Positions 26,161 to 36,592 of a stretch of DNA of 64,000 bases are shown in pieces. The stretch is from NCBI RefSeq assembly GCF_004770265.1, contig NZ_RQGQ01000022.1, positions 32,583 to 96,582 on the forward strand, in the 5' to 3' direction. Every line of letters begins with the position of its first letter. Positions within the stretch are counted from its first letter, which is position 1. Source of the DNA: Leptospira congkakensis (lineage in GTDB: Bacteria > Spirochaetota > Leptospiria > Leptospirales > Leptospiraceae). Below the pieces are notes generated by a model, which had not been told where the DNA came from, did not search any database, and saw only the letters and a list, made by a program, of their open reading frames with translations. The position numbers and the translations under genes were made by a program.

Positions 26161-26285
26161 AACAAACCACCTCTCCCATCCATCCCATCAAGACTCCCTA
26201 AACCGACGAGAACCTAAATCTGCTATATGGGATTTTTATTCAATATAGCGATCAATATCTTTTCAGTTGGTGCAATCGGGTGTCT

Positions 26286-27191
26286 TTAAGCCACTTCCTT
26301 CCCTCGGGCTGCTTCTAGAATCGAAAACCACTCCGCTCGAGTGAGGGGATAGGAAAAACATTCAGCCGCCGACTGGATACGCCCTGGATCATTGGTTCCC
26401 AAAATGGGAACCAGTCCTGCCGGATGGTTTAAAAACCAAGAGTAAAGAACTTGGTCAATCTGGGAGCCGTAAACCTTAGCAATTTCTTTTAGTTTGGAAA
26501 CCAAGGCCACTTCTCTTTCCGACTTAGGTGAAAAAATCCTCCCTCCCCCCGTAGGTGACCAAATCATAGGATGGATTTTGTATTCTAATGCCTGGTCAAA
26601 AGTCCCATCAAACAAGGGTTCTGTGTGAAACGGATGAAACTCCACTTGATTTGTAAAAAGCGGTTTCTGATAGCCTGATTGTAACATATGAAACTGTGAA
26701 GGTTTAAAATTAGAAACTCCAAAATGATTTACTTTTCCTTCACGAGTTAGAACTTCAAATATTTCTGCTAGTTTATAAGGATCCATTAAAGGATCTGGCC
26801 TATGGATGAGAACCACATCTAAATGATCCACCTGTAATTTACGTAACGAACGTTCCACGGAATAACGAATATGTTCTTTGGACGTATTGTAATGTTTTGT
26901 GGAGAACTTAGATCCTGGAACTTGGATCCCACACTTCGTGATGATTTTGATTTTTGATTTTAAGGAAGGTAACTTGGCCAAAGCACGACCAAAAAGTTCT
27001 TCATTTTCAAAGTTTCCATATATGTCCGCATGATCAAAAGTATCAATCCCAAGACTAAGACAAGTTTCTATTTTTTGAATGATTCTTTCAGGAGAGACTC
27101 CTTCTTTATCTTCATGTAATCTCCAAATCCCATAAACCAGTCTTGAGATTGAAAATTTATGTTTCGGAAATTCAATTTGTGGAACTTTCAT
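26286..27191 (-). CDS. Aldo/keto reductase (YdhF-like)
   Basis: 301 residues with a TIM-barrel AKR pattern. The catalytic tetrad can be placed at Asp53, Tyr58, Lys86 and His130 ([20 protein letters not shown]). The end [18 protein letters not shown] is the NADP-binding region of the YdhF group. It should reduce a carbonyl with NADPH; the substrate is unknown. Its start overlaps the stop of the LLM monooxygenase gene by 4 bases, so both are translated from one message and probably serve one catabolic step series. Confidence 0.9.
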   Translation of the reverse strand: MKVPQIEFPKHKFSISRLVYGIWRLHEDKEGVSPERIIQKIETCLSLGIDTFDHADIYGNFENEELFGRALAKLPSLKSKIKIITKCGIQVPGSKFSTKHYNTSKEHIRYSVERSLRKLQVDHLDVVLIHRPDPLMDPYKLAEIFEVLTREGKVNHFGVSNFKPSQFHMLQSGYQKPLFTNQVEFHPFHTEPLFDGTFDQALEYKIHPMIWSPTGGGRIFSPKSEREVALVSKLKEIAKVYGSQIDQVLYSWFLNHPAGLVPILGTNDPGRIQSAAECFSYPLTRAEWFSILEAARGKEVA

Positions 27192-28351
27192 TTTCTTTCT
27201 CCCGTGGTGAGTGGAGTGACAGGAATTCCATTAGGTTTTCGATTTTGCGCTTCGGCAAAGTTGATGGTTTGTAACTTAGGAAGAACTGATTTCGCAAATA
27301 GTTTGGATTCTTCAATTAAAGGATAACCAGAAAAAATAAAAGCCCGAATCCCCATTTGGATGTATCTTTGGATTTTTTCATATACTTGTTCAGGTGTTCC
27401 GACAATAGCCGAACCACATCCAGAACGAGCAAGACCAATCCCCGACCAAACCATTGGTTCAATAAAAAGATCAGGATCAGCAGACTTTCGCAAGTCATCT
27501 TGACGAAGAACTCCCGCCGAATTAGAATCCAATGCCCTGTGTTTGATATCATTTGCTCTTTCTATATCAATCTTTGATAACAATTGTTTTGCGGCATCTC
27601 TTGCTTCTTTTTCTGTATCCCTTACAATCAAATGAATACGAAGACCAAAATCGATTGTCCTTCCAAAGGAAGCCGCACGGACACTTAAATCCTTCATTGT
27701 ATCAGCCAGTCTTTCTTCTGTTTCAGGCCACATCAAAAACACATCACAAAATTCAGCACACAATGTTCTGGCATCAGGAGAAATCCCACCAAAGTAAAGG
27801 AGTGGCCCTCCATTTTGTTGGTAGGATTTTACTGGATCTGAAGGCAAATCAAACTGATAGTGTTTTCCTTGAAACTTGATTTGATCCCGAGTCCAACCTT
27901 GTTGCAAAATCTGGATGACTTCTTTAGAAATCTCATACCTTGTTTTGGAATCTCTTTGGGTTCCAGGAAGGTCAGAGGAGATGATATTGATATTCAGCCT
28001 TCCTTTTAACATATGATCTAAGGTGGACAATGTCCTTGCAAGCATGGGTGGATGGATTTCACCACACCGAATTGCTGTTAGGAGAGATATCTGTTTTGTG
28101 AATTGAGATGCAGCTGCGGCAAAAGTTAAAGTATCTTGGCCTGTTTGGTAAGAAGAAGGAAGGAGAATGTTTTGATATCCGAGTTCATCCGCCAAACGAA
28201 TGATATCCGAACAATGTTCGAAACTAGAACGTAATGAACCATCAGGCACTCCCAAATATTCATAGTCTCCATTACAAAGGTCACAAAACCAGGAGACTTC
28301 TACGGCAGGATTTTCGGATCGAATGGCGGGTGCTTTAGGGATCGGATTCAT
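27188..28351 (-). CDS. LLM-class flavin-dependent monooxygenase (SsuD-like)
   Basis: 387 residues from ATG 28351; a longer frame to 28453 would run into the divergent transporter gene. The luciferase-like barrel shows [53 protein letters not shown] and [14 protein letters not shown] ends, matching the alkanesulfonate-monooxygenase type. With reduced FMN and O2 such enzymes cleave C-S bonds or oxidise small organic molecules. No sulfonate transporter genes are adjacent; a flavin reductase is also not seen, so the reductant must come from elsewhere. It is the first gene of a two-gene unit with the aldo/keto reductase. Confidence 0.88.
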   Translation of the reverse strand: MNPIPKAPAIRSENPAVEVSWFCDLCNGDYEYLGVPDGSLRSSFEHCSDIIRLADELGYQNILLPSSYQTGQDTLTFAAAASQFTKQISLLTAIRCGEIHPPMLARTLSTLDHMLKGRLNINIISSDLPGTQRDSKTRYEISKEVIQILQQGWTRDQIKFQGKHYQFDLPSDPVKSYQQNGGPLLYFGGISPDARTLCAEFCDVFLMWPETEERLADTMKDLSVRAASFGRTIDFGLRIHLIVRDTEKEARDAAKQLLSKIDIERANDIKHRALDSNSAGVLRQDDLRKSADPDLFIEPMVWSGIGLARSGCGSAIVGTPEQVYEKIQRYIQMGIRAFIFSGYPLIEESKLFAKSVLPKLQTINFAEAQNRKPNGIPVTPLTTGERK

Positions 28352-28441
28352 TGTTTTTCTACTGGAAGATAGGTCTCGGACAAAGACAAGAGAGAATTCC
28401 CGGAAATCTATCGCTTGCCATAATTTCAGAAAATATCCAAT

Positions 28442-30307
28442 ATGACGAATCAATTATCTGCTATGATAACAAGTATCGACTTTCTATTTTTTGGACTCAC
28501 CTTCCTTCTCGTTCTGGGCGTCGGAATGTACGCCGGCCGGAAAGAATCCTCCTCTTCCGATTATTTTCTCGGGGGCCGTAGCCTTCCCTGGTGGGGGATC
28601 GCTGGATCCCTATTTGGAACCAATATTTCGGCAAACCATTTGGTCGGAATGCTTGGAATTGGATTTTCCGTAGGTTTTGCACAAAGCCACTACGAATTTG
28701 GATCAATACCCGCGATTGTTCTCTTGGCTTTTGTTTTTCTACCGCTCTTTCGACGTAAAAAATTCTATACCCTCTCTCAATTTCTCCAGAGCAAATTTGG
28801 ACTCGGCGCTGGAAAAATCTATTCTGGAATTTCGCTCATCTTAATCACCATCCAACTGACTGGGGCTTTGTACATTGGTGCCCGAAGTTTTCTTCCCTTT
28901 ATCAAAGATACAGGAATCCAAATCACCTATACAGAAGTTGTCATTTGGATTGCATTTACATCAACCATCTACACATGGTTTGGTGGTTTAAAATCAGTGG
29001 TTTACACCGATGTCATCCAAACCTTTCTTATTTTAGCCTCTGGATTACTCCTTGCCTACCTTTCCATCACTAGGCCAGAGGTGGGCGGGATCTTCGAACT
29101 TTTTGCCAAAGAAGAAAGTCGCGGTGACGGACTTAGTAAAATGAATTTGTATCTCCCACCAAACCATCCTACACTTCCTTGGACGGGAGCCCTCAGTGGA
29201 CTTTTTTTGTTACATATTTTTTATTGGAATACCAATCAATATGTCGTACAGCGCACGCTAGGTGGGAAATCCTTAAGGGAAGCAAGACTCGGAATTTTGG
29301 TTGGGGGTCTACTCAAACTAACAGTTCCTTTTTTCTCTATCCTTACTGGAGTGGCTGCTTACCAAATTTGGACTTCCCTTGGTGAAACCGCAAACATCGC
29401 ACCAGACGAAGCTTTCTCCAAGTTGGTTGTGCTTGTAGTTCCATTTGGATATGGGCTAATCGGAGTGATCCTTGCAGGCCTTCTCGGAGCCATTTTTTCC
29501 AGCATTGACTCTATGTTACATTCAGCAGCCACACTCTTTACGATTGATTTTTACAAACCATTCCGAGAAAAACTAGGCAAAAAATTAGGCGATGCAGAAG
29601 AAATGAAAGTTGGCCGAATCTTTCTTTTGGTTTTTTCGGTATTGGTCACAGTCCTTGCCATTCTCTTTGTGGATCCCAATTCTAAGAAAAATTTCTTTAT
29701 CGAACTTTCCAACCAAAGTTCTCATTTTACCCCTGCCCTACTTGTAGTTTTTTTATTTGGAATTTTAAATATAAAAATCAGCAGTCGAATGATCTGCATT
29801 ACAATTCTAATCACACCGATTTTTTCATTTCTGATTCCAGTCCTTTACTCTGGAATTGCACCCAAATCCATCAAACAAATGTTTGGTGCAGAACTCAACT
29901 TTTTACATAGAGTTTTTTTTAGTTTTCATTTTGCTCTTGTTTTACTTGTTTTTACGGCCCTGGTTCAAAACAGACAAAGGAAAAATTCGGAAGTTTTGAA
30001 AGAAAAGGAAAGTTCCCTTTCAAAACGAAAACAATGGATATCCATGATCATCCAATCCCCAAATACTAAAAGTTGGATTTTGTTTTTGGTTCTATTTTTT
30101 GCACTCATTTCCTTCAGAATCCAAATACCGGAATATAAAATATATTTATCCATCTCAGGATTTTTTCTTTTTGTAATTTATTCTTTTTTCATAACAATCC
30201 GAAAAAGATCACCAAACCAATCCGTGGCGAATCTCTTTCGAAAACGAGACGAATGGTTGTATGGAATCCTTCTGGGATTTACATTTTTGTTTTACCTCTG
30301 GTTTTAA
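28442..30307 (+). CDS. Sodium:solute symporter (SSS/SLC5 family)
   Basis: 621 residues with about 14 membrane segments. Family motifs include [28 protein letters not shown] near the start, [17 protein letters not shown] (about 180-195), [20 protein letters not shown] and the [27 protein letters not shown] stretch that holds the Na2-site serines. The C-terminal ~150 residues add extra membrane helices beyond the core, as in the SGLT-like subgroup. It should carry a sugar or other organic solute with Na+. It is divergent from the LLM monooxygenase gene and is followed closely by two short genes on the same strand. Confidence 0.9.
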   Translation: MTNQLSAMITSIDFLFFGLTFLLVLGVGMYAGRKESSSSDYFLGGRSLPWWGIAGSLFGTNISANHLVGMLGIGFSVGFAQSHYEFGSIPAIVLLAFVFLPLFRRKKFYTLSQFLQSKFGLGAGKIYSGISLILITIQLTGALYIGARSFLPFIKDTGIQITYTEVVIWIAFTSTIYTWFGGLKSVVYTDVIQTFLILASGLLLAYLSITRPEVGGIFELFAKEESRGDGLSKMNLYLPPNHPTLPWTGALSGLFLLHIFYWNTNQYVVQRTLGGKSLREARLGILVGGLLKLTVPFFSILTGVAAYQIWTSLGETANIAPDEAFSKLVVLVVPFGYGLIGVILAGLLGAIFSSIDSMLHSAATLFTIDFYKPFREKLGKKLGDAEEMKVGRIFLLVFSVLVTVLAILFVDPNSKKNFFIELSNQSSHFTPALLVVFLFGILNIKISSRMICITILITPIFSFLIPVLYSGIAPKSIKQMFGAELNFLHRVFFSFHFALVLLVFTALVQNRQRKNSEVLKEKESSLSKRKQWISMIIQSPNTKSWILFLVLFFALISFRIQIPEYKIYLSISGFFLFVIYSFFITIRKRSPNQSVANLFRKRDEWLYGILLGFTFLFYLWF

Positions 30308-30347
30308 AATCGCTTTAAAAGACAGATCGATCGGTTATGATGGGAAC

Positions 30348-30818
30348 ATGGCTAAAAAATATAAATTTAGCATTACGACCAAAGACAATCGAATTATGGA
30401 TTTACTCGCAAGGACCGACCACAAAACTTCCGCTCAGTGGGCCTTGGATTGTGTGGAACGAGTGTTTTTCTATTTTGAGAATTCCGATTGTATGGATTAT
30501 CATCCTAAAGAAGCTCTAAATGTATTAAAAGAATGGATCCAAACAGGCAAGTTTAGTATGGCAGCCATACGAAAAGCAGCATTAGATTCCCATGCTGCAG
30601 CAAGAAAGATCGACACTGATAACGAAACAAAATCTGTAGCACGAGCTTGCGGACAAGCCGTTGCCACCGCCCATGTAAAAACTCATGCCATAGGTGCTGC
30701 CAATTATTCCGCGCAAGCAGTCTTTAGGGCCAACGAAAATCTGGATCCAGAGATTTCTGTCCAAAAAGAAAGGGATTGGCAATACAATCGTTTGTTACAA
30801 CTATTGGCAGAGCCTTAA
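30348..30818 (+). CDS. Imm-5-like putative immunity protein, orphan
   Basis: 156 residues from ATG 30348; an upstream extension to 30261 overlaps the transporter gene. The protein is all-helical with the pattern SAQWALDCVERVFFYFE, HPKEALNVLKEWIQTGK, AALDSHAAARKI, ARACGQAVATAHVKTHAIGAANYSAQAV. This alternation of Ala/His-rich helices matches the Imm-5-like putative immunity proteins found with polymorphic toxin systems. No toxin gene is visible within this window, so the protein may be a lone immunity (defence against a neighbour's toxin) or have another role. It lies 40 bases after the symporter gene and 12 before the rhomboid-like gene. Confidence 0.75.
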   Translation: MAKKYKFSITTKDNRIMDLLARTDHKTSAQWALDCVERVFFYFENSDCMDYHPKEALNVLKEWIQTGKFSMAAIRKAALDSHAAARKIDTDNETKSVARACGQAVATAHVKTHAIGAANYSAQAVFRANENLDPEISVQKERDWQYNRLLQLLAEP

Positions 30819-30830
30819 GACCAACTAACA

Positions 30831-31583
30831 ATGTTTGTATTCGAAAAAGCAAATCATAATTTTAGAAAACCAATCTTAACCCTTGGGTTTATTTTTCTCA
30901 CTATGTTAACGCTGTTTTTCGATAACTACGAACCTTATGCGTTTACACCCAAAAAAGAGTTTGGTTTCAATTTGTTTTATTCATTTTTCTTTAACTCTTC
31001 CCTTTCGGAATGGTTTACCAACGCAGTTTATCTATACATGTTCGCTGATAATATAGAAGATGTAGTAGGACATTTCTATTTTTTCATTCTATTTATTTTT
31101 TTTGGAGTCTTAGCCAATCTAACCTATTTTTTATTTCATATAAATTCTATCATACCGGTAATCGGAACTTCTGGAGTTATCTCAGGAATTCTTGGTATGT
31201 ATTTTGTATTTTTTCCTAATGTAAAAAGTACGATGGTATTCGAAAAAGCTACCTTCCGTGATATACCAATCTTTATTAGTCTCAGTATTTGGATTCTCAT
31301 CCAATCCTATTTCTATATCATTGAATTAAACAACCAAGTGCGGAGTGTTTATGGCGGACAGGTTGTGACCTTTTTAGTAGGTATGGGTTTTGCACAAATC
31401 TTTATTCGATACCAATTTTTAGATCGGCTGGAACAGAATCTGCGTCTATCAACTTTCATCAACAAAACGGTTCTTTGCCCTTCCTGTAACAAACCTATCC
31501 CAGCCAAAAAATATGGAAGGTTCCATTGTTCCGCCTGTGATACAAATTTCTTTTTCGATCGCCATGGAAAAAAATTTCTATAA
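30831..31583 (+). CDS. Rhomboid-like protein with zinc ribbon; catalytic His replaced by Gln
   Basis: 250 residues, about six membrane helices. TM2 (EWFTNAVYLYMFADNIEDVVG) and the serine motif GTSGVISGILG (Ser114) are in place. In the helix that normally carries the catalytic His (YWAHIGGFLAG) the sequence is YGGQVVTFLVG, so Gln177 takes the position of His. The dyad is therefore incomplete and the protein is probably not a protease; compare the inactive iRhoms. The C-terminal part is a zinc ribbon with Cys216, 219, 233 and 236. It may bind membrane or client proteins. It sits 12 bases after the Imm-5-like gene and may share its transcript. Confidence 0.8.
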   Translation: MFVFEKANHNFRKPILTLGFIFLTMLTLFFDNYEPYAFTPKKEFGFNLFYSFFFNSSLSEWFTNAVYLYMFADNIEDVVGHFYFFILFIFFGVLANLTYFLFHINSIIPVIGTSGVISGILGMYFVFFPNVKSTMVFEKATFRDIPIFISLSIWILIQSYFYIIELNNQVRSVYGGQVVTFLVGMGFAQIFIRYQFLDRLEQNLRLSTFINKTVLCPSCNKPIPAKKYGRFHCSACDTNFFFDRHGKKFL

Positions 31584-31716
31584 CTTCGCTCTGGATTTAT
31601 GGATAGATCATTTTCTCAAAATTCTTTTTAAATTTCATTCGGTAAATTAATTTCTCATCGACAATTGATTTCTACCATTTAGAATCCTCCGTTACCTCGA
31701 TACTGGAGAAACTCAA

Positions 31717-32556
31717 ATGCAAAGAATATTGTTCCTTTTTATCATTTTGGCAATTTACATTCACCCAATCTTCGGGGAAGAAAAACCAATCCCGCTCGTT
31801 TCTCCAAAAGAAGGATACTATATCATTACTTACAAAAACTACTCCATCAACTTAGAGATTGATGCCAATGGTTATGAAGTTCGTGGTGGGAATTCGAATG
31901 ACGATTCCTCAGGACAAGCAGACATCAACTATTGGATTTTACCTGGGAAAAACAAAATCAAAATTCGGCTGACTGAACGTAAAGGCAAACAGAAAGAAAC
32001 CGACGGTCTACCAAAAGAAGCAGAAGTAAAACTGGTATTAGGACAGAAAGGACAATTTCCTGACGAAGGCCAACTCTTAAAACAATTCCAATGGTCGAAA
32101 ACCACCAAAGCCAACTTAGGTGAATGGACGGAGTTAGAATTTGACCCACCGTTTCTTCCGCCAAGTCAATTGTGGAAACAAGCGGAAATCATCACCCTCA
32201 CCAAAGAAAAAGAATCTTCTGCCATTGAATTTGCAAATGAGTTCACAAAAATCCTTAACACTAAAGATTCTAAAAAAATACTTTCGATGATCCAATTCCG
32301 AGCCCAAGACACATCCGAAGTACGTTTCTATCCTTATGTAGAAGCAGATGAAATTAAATCCATTTCCGAAATGACAAAGGCCATTGGATCTACTTGGAAA
32401 TTAGACACTAAGAAAATTAAATTCACCTTATTGTGTAATGACCAAATTTTAAATGTCTCTGATCCAAAAGGAGATCCCATCCTGACTTCAAAAAAAGGTG
32501 CCTCCATTCCTCTGTATTTGAGTTGGATTGGTGGAAAATGGGTGATTGTTCGCTAA
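31717..32556 (+). CDS. Exported protein of unknown function
   Basis: 279 residues with a signal peptide (MQRILFLFIILAIYIHPIFG, cleavage near 20). The mature part begins with a beta-rich module in which N-Y-S-I-N-L-E-I and INYWILPGKNKIKIRL stretches recall periplasmic Ig-like or DUF-type domains, and ends with a DUF4440/NTF2-like-looking half (about 150-279) built of helix-strand pieces. No catalytic residues stand out. I cannot assign a family. It is 133 bases after the rhomboid gene and convergent with the adenylate cyclase gene. Confidence 0.65.
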   Translation: MQRILFLFIILAIYIHPIFGEEKPIPLVSPKEGYYIITYKNYSINLEIDANGYEVRGGNSNDDSSGQADINYWILPGKNKIKIRLTERKGKQKETDGLPKEAEVKLVLGQKGQFPDEGQLLKQFQWSKTTKANLGEWTELEFDPPFLPPSQLWKQAEIITLTKEKESSAIEFANEFTKILNTKDSKKILSMIQFRAQDTSEVRFYPYVEADEIKSISEMTKAIGSTWKLDTKKIKFTLLCNDQILNVSDPKGDPILTSKKGASIPLYLSWIGGKWVIVR

Positions 32557-32571
32557 GTTTAAATTTTATAT

Positions 32572-33822
32572 TTACCATTTCCGTTTCGTTCGTTCTGAAA
32601 TTGCAAATATCTTCTTTGGAGAACTAATTCCTTTGAGTTTGTGTTCTCCGAGTTCTTCCCAACGAATGGGGATTTGATTTGCTAAATCTTCGGATGCCAA
32701 AACGGCTTTTCCTAATTCCCCACACATACCGGCAATCCGACTCGTCATATTGACAGCTTCACCAATCACAGTAAAATCCAATCGTTCTAAAGAACCAATG
32801 TTTCCATAAAGGATTTCACCTGCATGTAAACCAACTCCATGGTGGATGGAAAGTTTTTCTTCTATTTCTCTGGTTTGGTTGTGTAAAAACAAACTTTCAC
32901 CTAACTTTCTTACGGCGAGAAGCACTTTTTTTCCAACAAAAATTTTATTGGATTCGGTATAAGGAAAAACTGCTAAAATTCCATCACCTAATAGTTTGAG
33001 AACTTCTCCCCCATGGGATTCGATCAGTGGGATCGCAAGTCCAAAATAGTCATTTAACAACTGTATAATTTCGGGAGGGGATAATTTTTCACTCATTCCC
33101 GAGTAATTACGAATGTCTGAAAACCAAATCACCGATTTGATATTGTCTAGTTCACCTAAATAAATTTTACCAGAATACACAGTTGATCCGGTTCTTTTCC
33201 CCAAATAAATACTAAGAAGAGATTCGGTTAGTTCATTTTGAATAAAATTCATCCACTGAAGAGAAATGATTTTAAGAACCTGATGTAAAAAGTTTAATTC
33301 GTCGTTTGACCAACCATTTGGTTTGTCCGTAACCAAACTGAGGAAAGCAAAACCACTTCCTTTCTGATAAATGGGCACAGCAAAATAACCGGTTGCACCC
33401 AAAGGAGCTAAATCTTCCAAAATGGGATACGGATACTTCTCTTCTTTATGATCCGCAAAACCAAAGTAATACGTCTTATTGGTAGACATTACATATTGAA
33501 CGGGGCTTACCGTAAACTGAGAAGTTTGTAAAGAACCCAATCGAAAACGAACTTCTCGGAGATATCCATTTTCGGATTCTATTGTGGTTTTAGAGATTAA
33601 AAGCGGATTGATTGTATCATCAAAATATTCTAATTTTCCTTTCGGAACCCAAGTATAAGACAAGGACTCCACTTGTGGGTGTAATGTCCGAGTCCCCATG
33701 TTGACGCGTACAATCTGAAAATCTAACTTTTGTAAATAACCAATACATTTATCAAACAATTCGGCGGAAGACTTAATTTCTGGCGATTCATTCAAATACC
33801 ACTCTATAAATTCAGCGATCAT
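32572..33822 (-). CDS. Class III adenylate cyclase with N-terminal sensor region
   Basis: 416 residues. The C-terminal catalytic domain (about 228-410) holds both metal aspartates (Asp236 in FSDIRNY, Asp280 in LLGDG), the substrate Lys276 and Asp349, and the transition-state pair Asn358 and Arg362. The Lys/Asp pair points to ATP, so the product is most likely cAMP. The N-terminal 200 residues look like a GAF-type sensor and end in a helix leading to the cyclase. The protein is soluble. Its start follows the Tudor-like gene by 4 bases on the same strand, so they are probably co-transcribed. Confidence 0.9.
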   Translation of the reverse strand: MIAEFIEWYLNESPEIKSSAELFDKCIGYLQKLDFQIVRVNMGTRTLHPQVESLSYTWVPKGKLEYFDDTINPLLISKTTIESENGYLREVRFRLGSLQTSQFTVSPVQYVMSTNKTYYFGFADHKEEKYPYPILEDLAPLGATGYFAVPIYQKGSGFAFLSLVTDKPNGWSNDELNFLHQVLKIISLQWMNFIQNELTESLLSIYLGKRTGSTVYSGKIYLGELDNIKSVIWFSDIRNYSGMSEKLSPPEIIQLLNDYFGLAIPLIESHGGEVLKLLGDGILAVFPYTESNKIFVGKKVLLAVRKLGESLFLHNQTREIEEKLSIHHGVGLHAGEILYGNIGSLERLDFTVIGEAVNMTSRIAGMCGELGKAVLASEDLANQIPIRWEELGEHKLKGISSPKKIFAISERTKRKW

Positions 33823-33826
33823 TATC

Positions 33827-34537
33827 CTATTTGACTTCTAACGTTAACTCAAAGTCACCTTCAGTTATATTTTTTGCCCCACTCACTCCAATAAAAACGC
33901 GGTAAGGATTTCCAACTGCACGGAGTTCGACGGTCTGCGGTTCTGCAGGTTTCGAAAAATCAGGAGAGCCGATCCAAGTTGGGTGTGAGGCTTCACAACT
34001 TACGGCTCCATATACTTTGGGAGGAATGTATTTCGGATCAAAACCGCTAAACGCATATAAATTAACGCGCGTTTTACTATTCTTAGGTTTTACTGTAACG
34101 ATAAGAGTGGATTTTTTGGGAAGGTCAGTCCAATAGTGAATTTGGTTTCCTTCAAACTCTACATTACGAATCCCAGGCCAACATGCCATAGAACTGGCCT
34201 CTGCCCACTCCAAATCATCCATAATGGATCCTGTTTTTAAATTGCCGATTACAGTGACAGACTTACCCTTCTCCGATTTGATAAAAGTAACACCAGGAAT
34301 TTCTGCCATAGGTTTGATTCGATCGAGCGTAACCACTTCATCATAACTGTCTGCATAACCATCATAATGAATCAAAAATCCTTCCTTTTCTATTTTGATC
34401 ACCATTCCTGAAAACGACTTACCTTCTTTTGCATCGTATACTTCCACTCTGTCGCCTTTTTTCGGGGAGATTGGATCTGCGGAAAGAGAACTGAATATTA
34501 AAAACAGAGAACAAAAAATGTAAAAACATTGTTTCAT
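33827..34537 (-). CDS. Exported protein with Tudor/Agenet-like domain
   Basis: 236 residues from ATG 34537, chosen because a GGAGAT Shine-Dalgarno lies 4 bases ahead; a longer frame to 34591 exists. A signal peptide (MKQCFYIFCSLFLIFSSLSA) is followed by GDRVEVYDAKEGKSFSGMVIKI...FLIHYDGY (about 25-75), a Tudor/Agenet-type barrel. The rest is beta-rich with a conserved-looking SCEASHPTWIG patch. Such barrels occur in exported proteins of Leptospira and other bacteria without known partner. It is upstream of the cyclase gene by 4 bases. Confidence 0.7.
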   Translation of the reverse strand: MKQCFYIFCSLFLIFSSLSADPISPKKGDRVEVYDAKEGKSFSGMVIKIEKEGFLIHYDGYADSYDEVVTLDRIKPMAEIPGVTFIKSEKGKSVTVIGNLKTGSIMDDLEWAEASSMACWPGIRNVEFEGNQIHYWTDLPKKSTLIVTVKPKNSKTRVNLYAFSGFDPKYIPPKVYGAVSCEASHPTWIGSPDFSKPAEPQTVELRAVGNPYRVFIGVSGAKNITEGDFELTLEVK

Positions 34538-34639
34538 GGCAATCTCCTTTATAACGGAAATTGAATGTATGAAGTCTATTGGCAATTGCAAGGAAATATT
34601 TTATGGATCGGGAAGGAACTGGTAGATGGAGAGAGGTTA

Positions 34640-34676
34640 GAAAAACAACGACACACCCTGCCAAATGACAGGGTGT
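34640..34676 (-). terminator. Intrinsic terminator of icd
   Basis: ACACCCTG (34653-34660) and CAGGGTGT (34669-34676) form a perfect 8-bp stem. Read on the minus strand it is followed by GTCGTTGTTTTT. It lies 12 bases past the icd stop codon. Confidence 0.75.
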
Positions 34677-34688
34677 AGGAAACCGAAC

Positions 34689-35900
34689 TTATTTAAGTTT
34701 AGAATCCAATCGTTTTTGTACAGCTTCCATAAATTGAAAAGTATCCAATTCTTTTTTGGTAGCTGCTGTAGAAAGAGAAAGTAAGTCTTTTGTCATCTCA
34801 CCACCTTCGATGGTTTCAATGATTGCTTCTTCCAATTTAAGAGCAAAGTTTACGAGTTCTGGAGTTCCATCTAGTTCTCCACGTTTCGCAAGAGCTCCCG
34901 TCCAAGCAAAAATAGATGCCACAGAGTTTGTAGAAGTGGTTTCTCCTTTTTGGTATTTACGGTAGTGGCGAGTCACTGTTCCATGTGCTGCTTCGTATTC
35001 GTATTTTCCGTCTGGAGACACAAGAACAGAAGTCATAAGACCAAGGGATCCAAAACCAGAAGCAACCATATCACTCATAACGTCACCGTCGTAGTTCATC
35101 ATGGCCCAAAGTTGTCCACCTTCGTTTTTCATGATTTGCGCAACTGCATCATCAATGAGGTAGTAACTATATGTAATACCAGCAGCTTTCATAGCAGCTT
35201 CTTGTTCTTTTGCCATGTTATCAAAGATATCACGGAAACGAGCATGGTATTTTTTAGAGATGGTATCTTTAGTTGCAAACCAGATGCTGATTTTTTCAGA
35301 CAACGCGTAAGTAAAACATGCCTTTGCAAATGACTTGATGGACTCATCTAAGTTATGCATCGCAAGAGCAACACCAGCACCTTTAAAATCGTTTACTAGT
35401 AGTCTTTGTTTTTCTTTTCCAGAAGCGTCTGTATAAACGAGTTCTACTTTTCCTGGGCCATCAACAAGGATTTCCACATCACGGTAAATGTCACCGTAAG
35501 CATGTCTTCCAATTGCAATTGGTTTTTTCCAAGAGTTTACCGCTGCTGGGATGTTTTTAATGATGATTGGTTTACGGAAAACAGTTCCATCAAGGATGGC
35601 ACGAATGGTTCCGTTAGGTGATTTCCATTCTTGTTTGAGGTTGTATTCTTTAACTCGGTCAGCGTTTGGAGTGATAGTTGCACATTTAACACCTACACCA
35701 TGTTTTTTGATCGCGTTAGCAGAATCTACAGTGACTTGGTCATCTGTTTTGTCGCGGTATTCAACACCTAAGTCATAATATTCCAAAGTGATGTCTAAAT
35801 AAGGGTGGATGAAACGATCTTTAATTTCTTTCCAGATAATTCTTGTCATTTCATCGCCGTCTAACTCAACTAGCGGTGTTTTTACTTTAATTTTTCCCAT
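34689..35900 (-). CDS. icd: NADP-type isocitrate dehydrogenase, eukaryotic-like
   Basis: 403 residues with a GGAGAAA ribosome site 4 bases before ATG. The sequence follows the homodimeric eukaryotic-type [14 protein letters not shown] (13-23), [33 protein letters not shown] (the substrate serine/arginine stretch), RHAYGDIY, and the adenosine-binding [14 protein letters not shown]. The K-x-Y and R residues of the NADP site are present in the family pattern. It converts isocitrate to 2-oxoglutarate and NADPH in the TCA cycle. This is the only core-metabolism enzyme with its own strong terminator in this part of the window. The length matches the family. Confidence 0.95.
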   Translation of the reverse strand: MGKIKVKTPLVELDGDEMTRIIWKEIKDRFIHPYLDITLEYYDLGVEYRDKTDDQVTVDSANAIKKHGVGVKCATITPNADRVKEYNLKQEWKSPNGTIRAILDGTVFRKPIIIKNIPAAVNSWKKPIAIGRHAYGDIYRDVEILVDGPGKVELVYTDASGKEKQRLLVNDFKGAGVALAMHNLDESIKSFAKACFTYALSEKISIWFATKDTISKKYHARFRDIFDNMAKEQEAAMKAAGITYSYYLIDDAVAQIMKNEGGQLWAMMNYDGDVMSDMVASGFGSLGLMTSVLVSPDGKYEYEAAHGTVTRHYRKYQKGETTSTNSVASIFAWTGALAKRGELDGTPELVNFALKLEEAIIETIEGGEMTKDLLSLSTAATKKELDTFQFMEAVQKRLDSKLK

Positions 35901-35947
35901 TGATTTCTCCTAAACTCTCATTCAATTTTTGATTCGCATAAAAACGT

Positions 35948-36514
35948 TTATATTGGATTTACCATATGTAAATTCCATAGGTAGTGACAAAATTCCGTAG
36001 AATTATTGATCGCTCCTGAAATGGTATGAATTCCCGTAAGAGATGTATATCTTTTTCTATAAGCATCTCGTTCAGAAATCAGAGAAAGTTTTACTTCCAA
36101 TCTCTCAAGAACATCTTTCCAAGACTCACAGTGTTCTTTCACCACTGGATCTGCTGCTTTGATTTTTAGGTCGGTGGCTTTTGTGATCTGGATTTCCCAA
36201 AAATGGGAGGGAAAGGCAGGCGGTGTGTACCGGTCTCTAATGGCTTCTATGTCTCTTTCTATATCTTGGTCTTTGAAAGCAGTAAAAAAGAAAAATCCAC
36301 TGATTCGTAATGAGAGGGGAAGGAAAAAACTAAAATTGCGATCGTAAGAAATCATCTGGCCGAGAGTCCATTCGGGTGATTTTCCGCCGGCTCTCCTATC
36401 AGCAAAGGACTTGGCATCAATCAAAGCCAATTCATCAAAACAGTATTGTGCAAACCGGAGTTTCTCTTTCCAGAATATTTCTAATATCTCCGTGACCATG
36501 CCCGTTTCGTTCAT
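35948..36514 (-). CDS. Hypothetical protein
   Basis: About 188 residues from ATG 36514; the frame is open to 36613, but that would overlap the start of the divergent gene. The chain is helical with no signal peptide. A WTLGQMISYDRNFSFFLPLSLRISGFFFFTAF stretch could be a hydrophobic core helix, not a membrane anchor with certainty. No known motif is seen. Because a divergent small gene starts 79 bases away, the exact start is uncertain. Confidence 0.6.
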   Translation of the reverse strand: MNETGMVTEILEIFWKEKLRFAQYCFDELALIDAKSFADRRAGGKSPEWTLGQMISYDRNFSFFLPLSLRISGFFFFTAFKDQDIERDIEAIRDRYTPPAFPSHFWEIQITKATDLKIKAADPVVKEHCESWKDVLERLEVKLSLISERDAYRKRYTSLTGIHTISGAINNSTEFCHYLWNLHMVNPI

Positions 36515-36592
36515 CCTGGATAGGGGAAAGTATTTTTCAAGTGAGAATCCTTTTTTAAGAACCAAAGTCAAATATCCTCCACCGCTTCTGGT

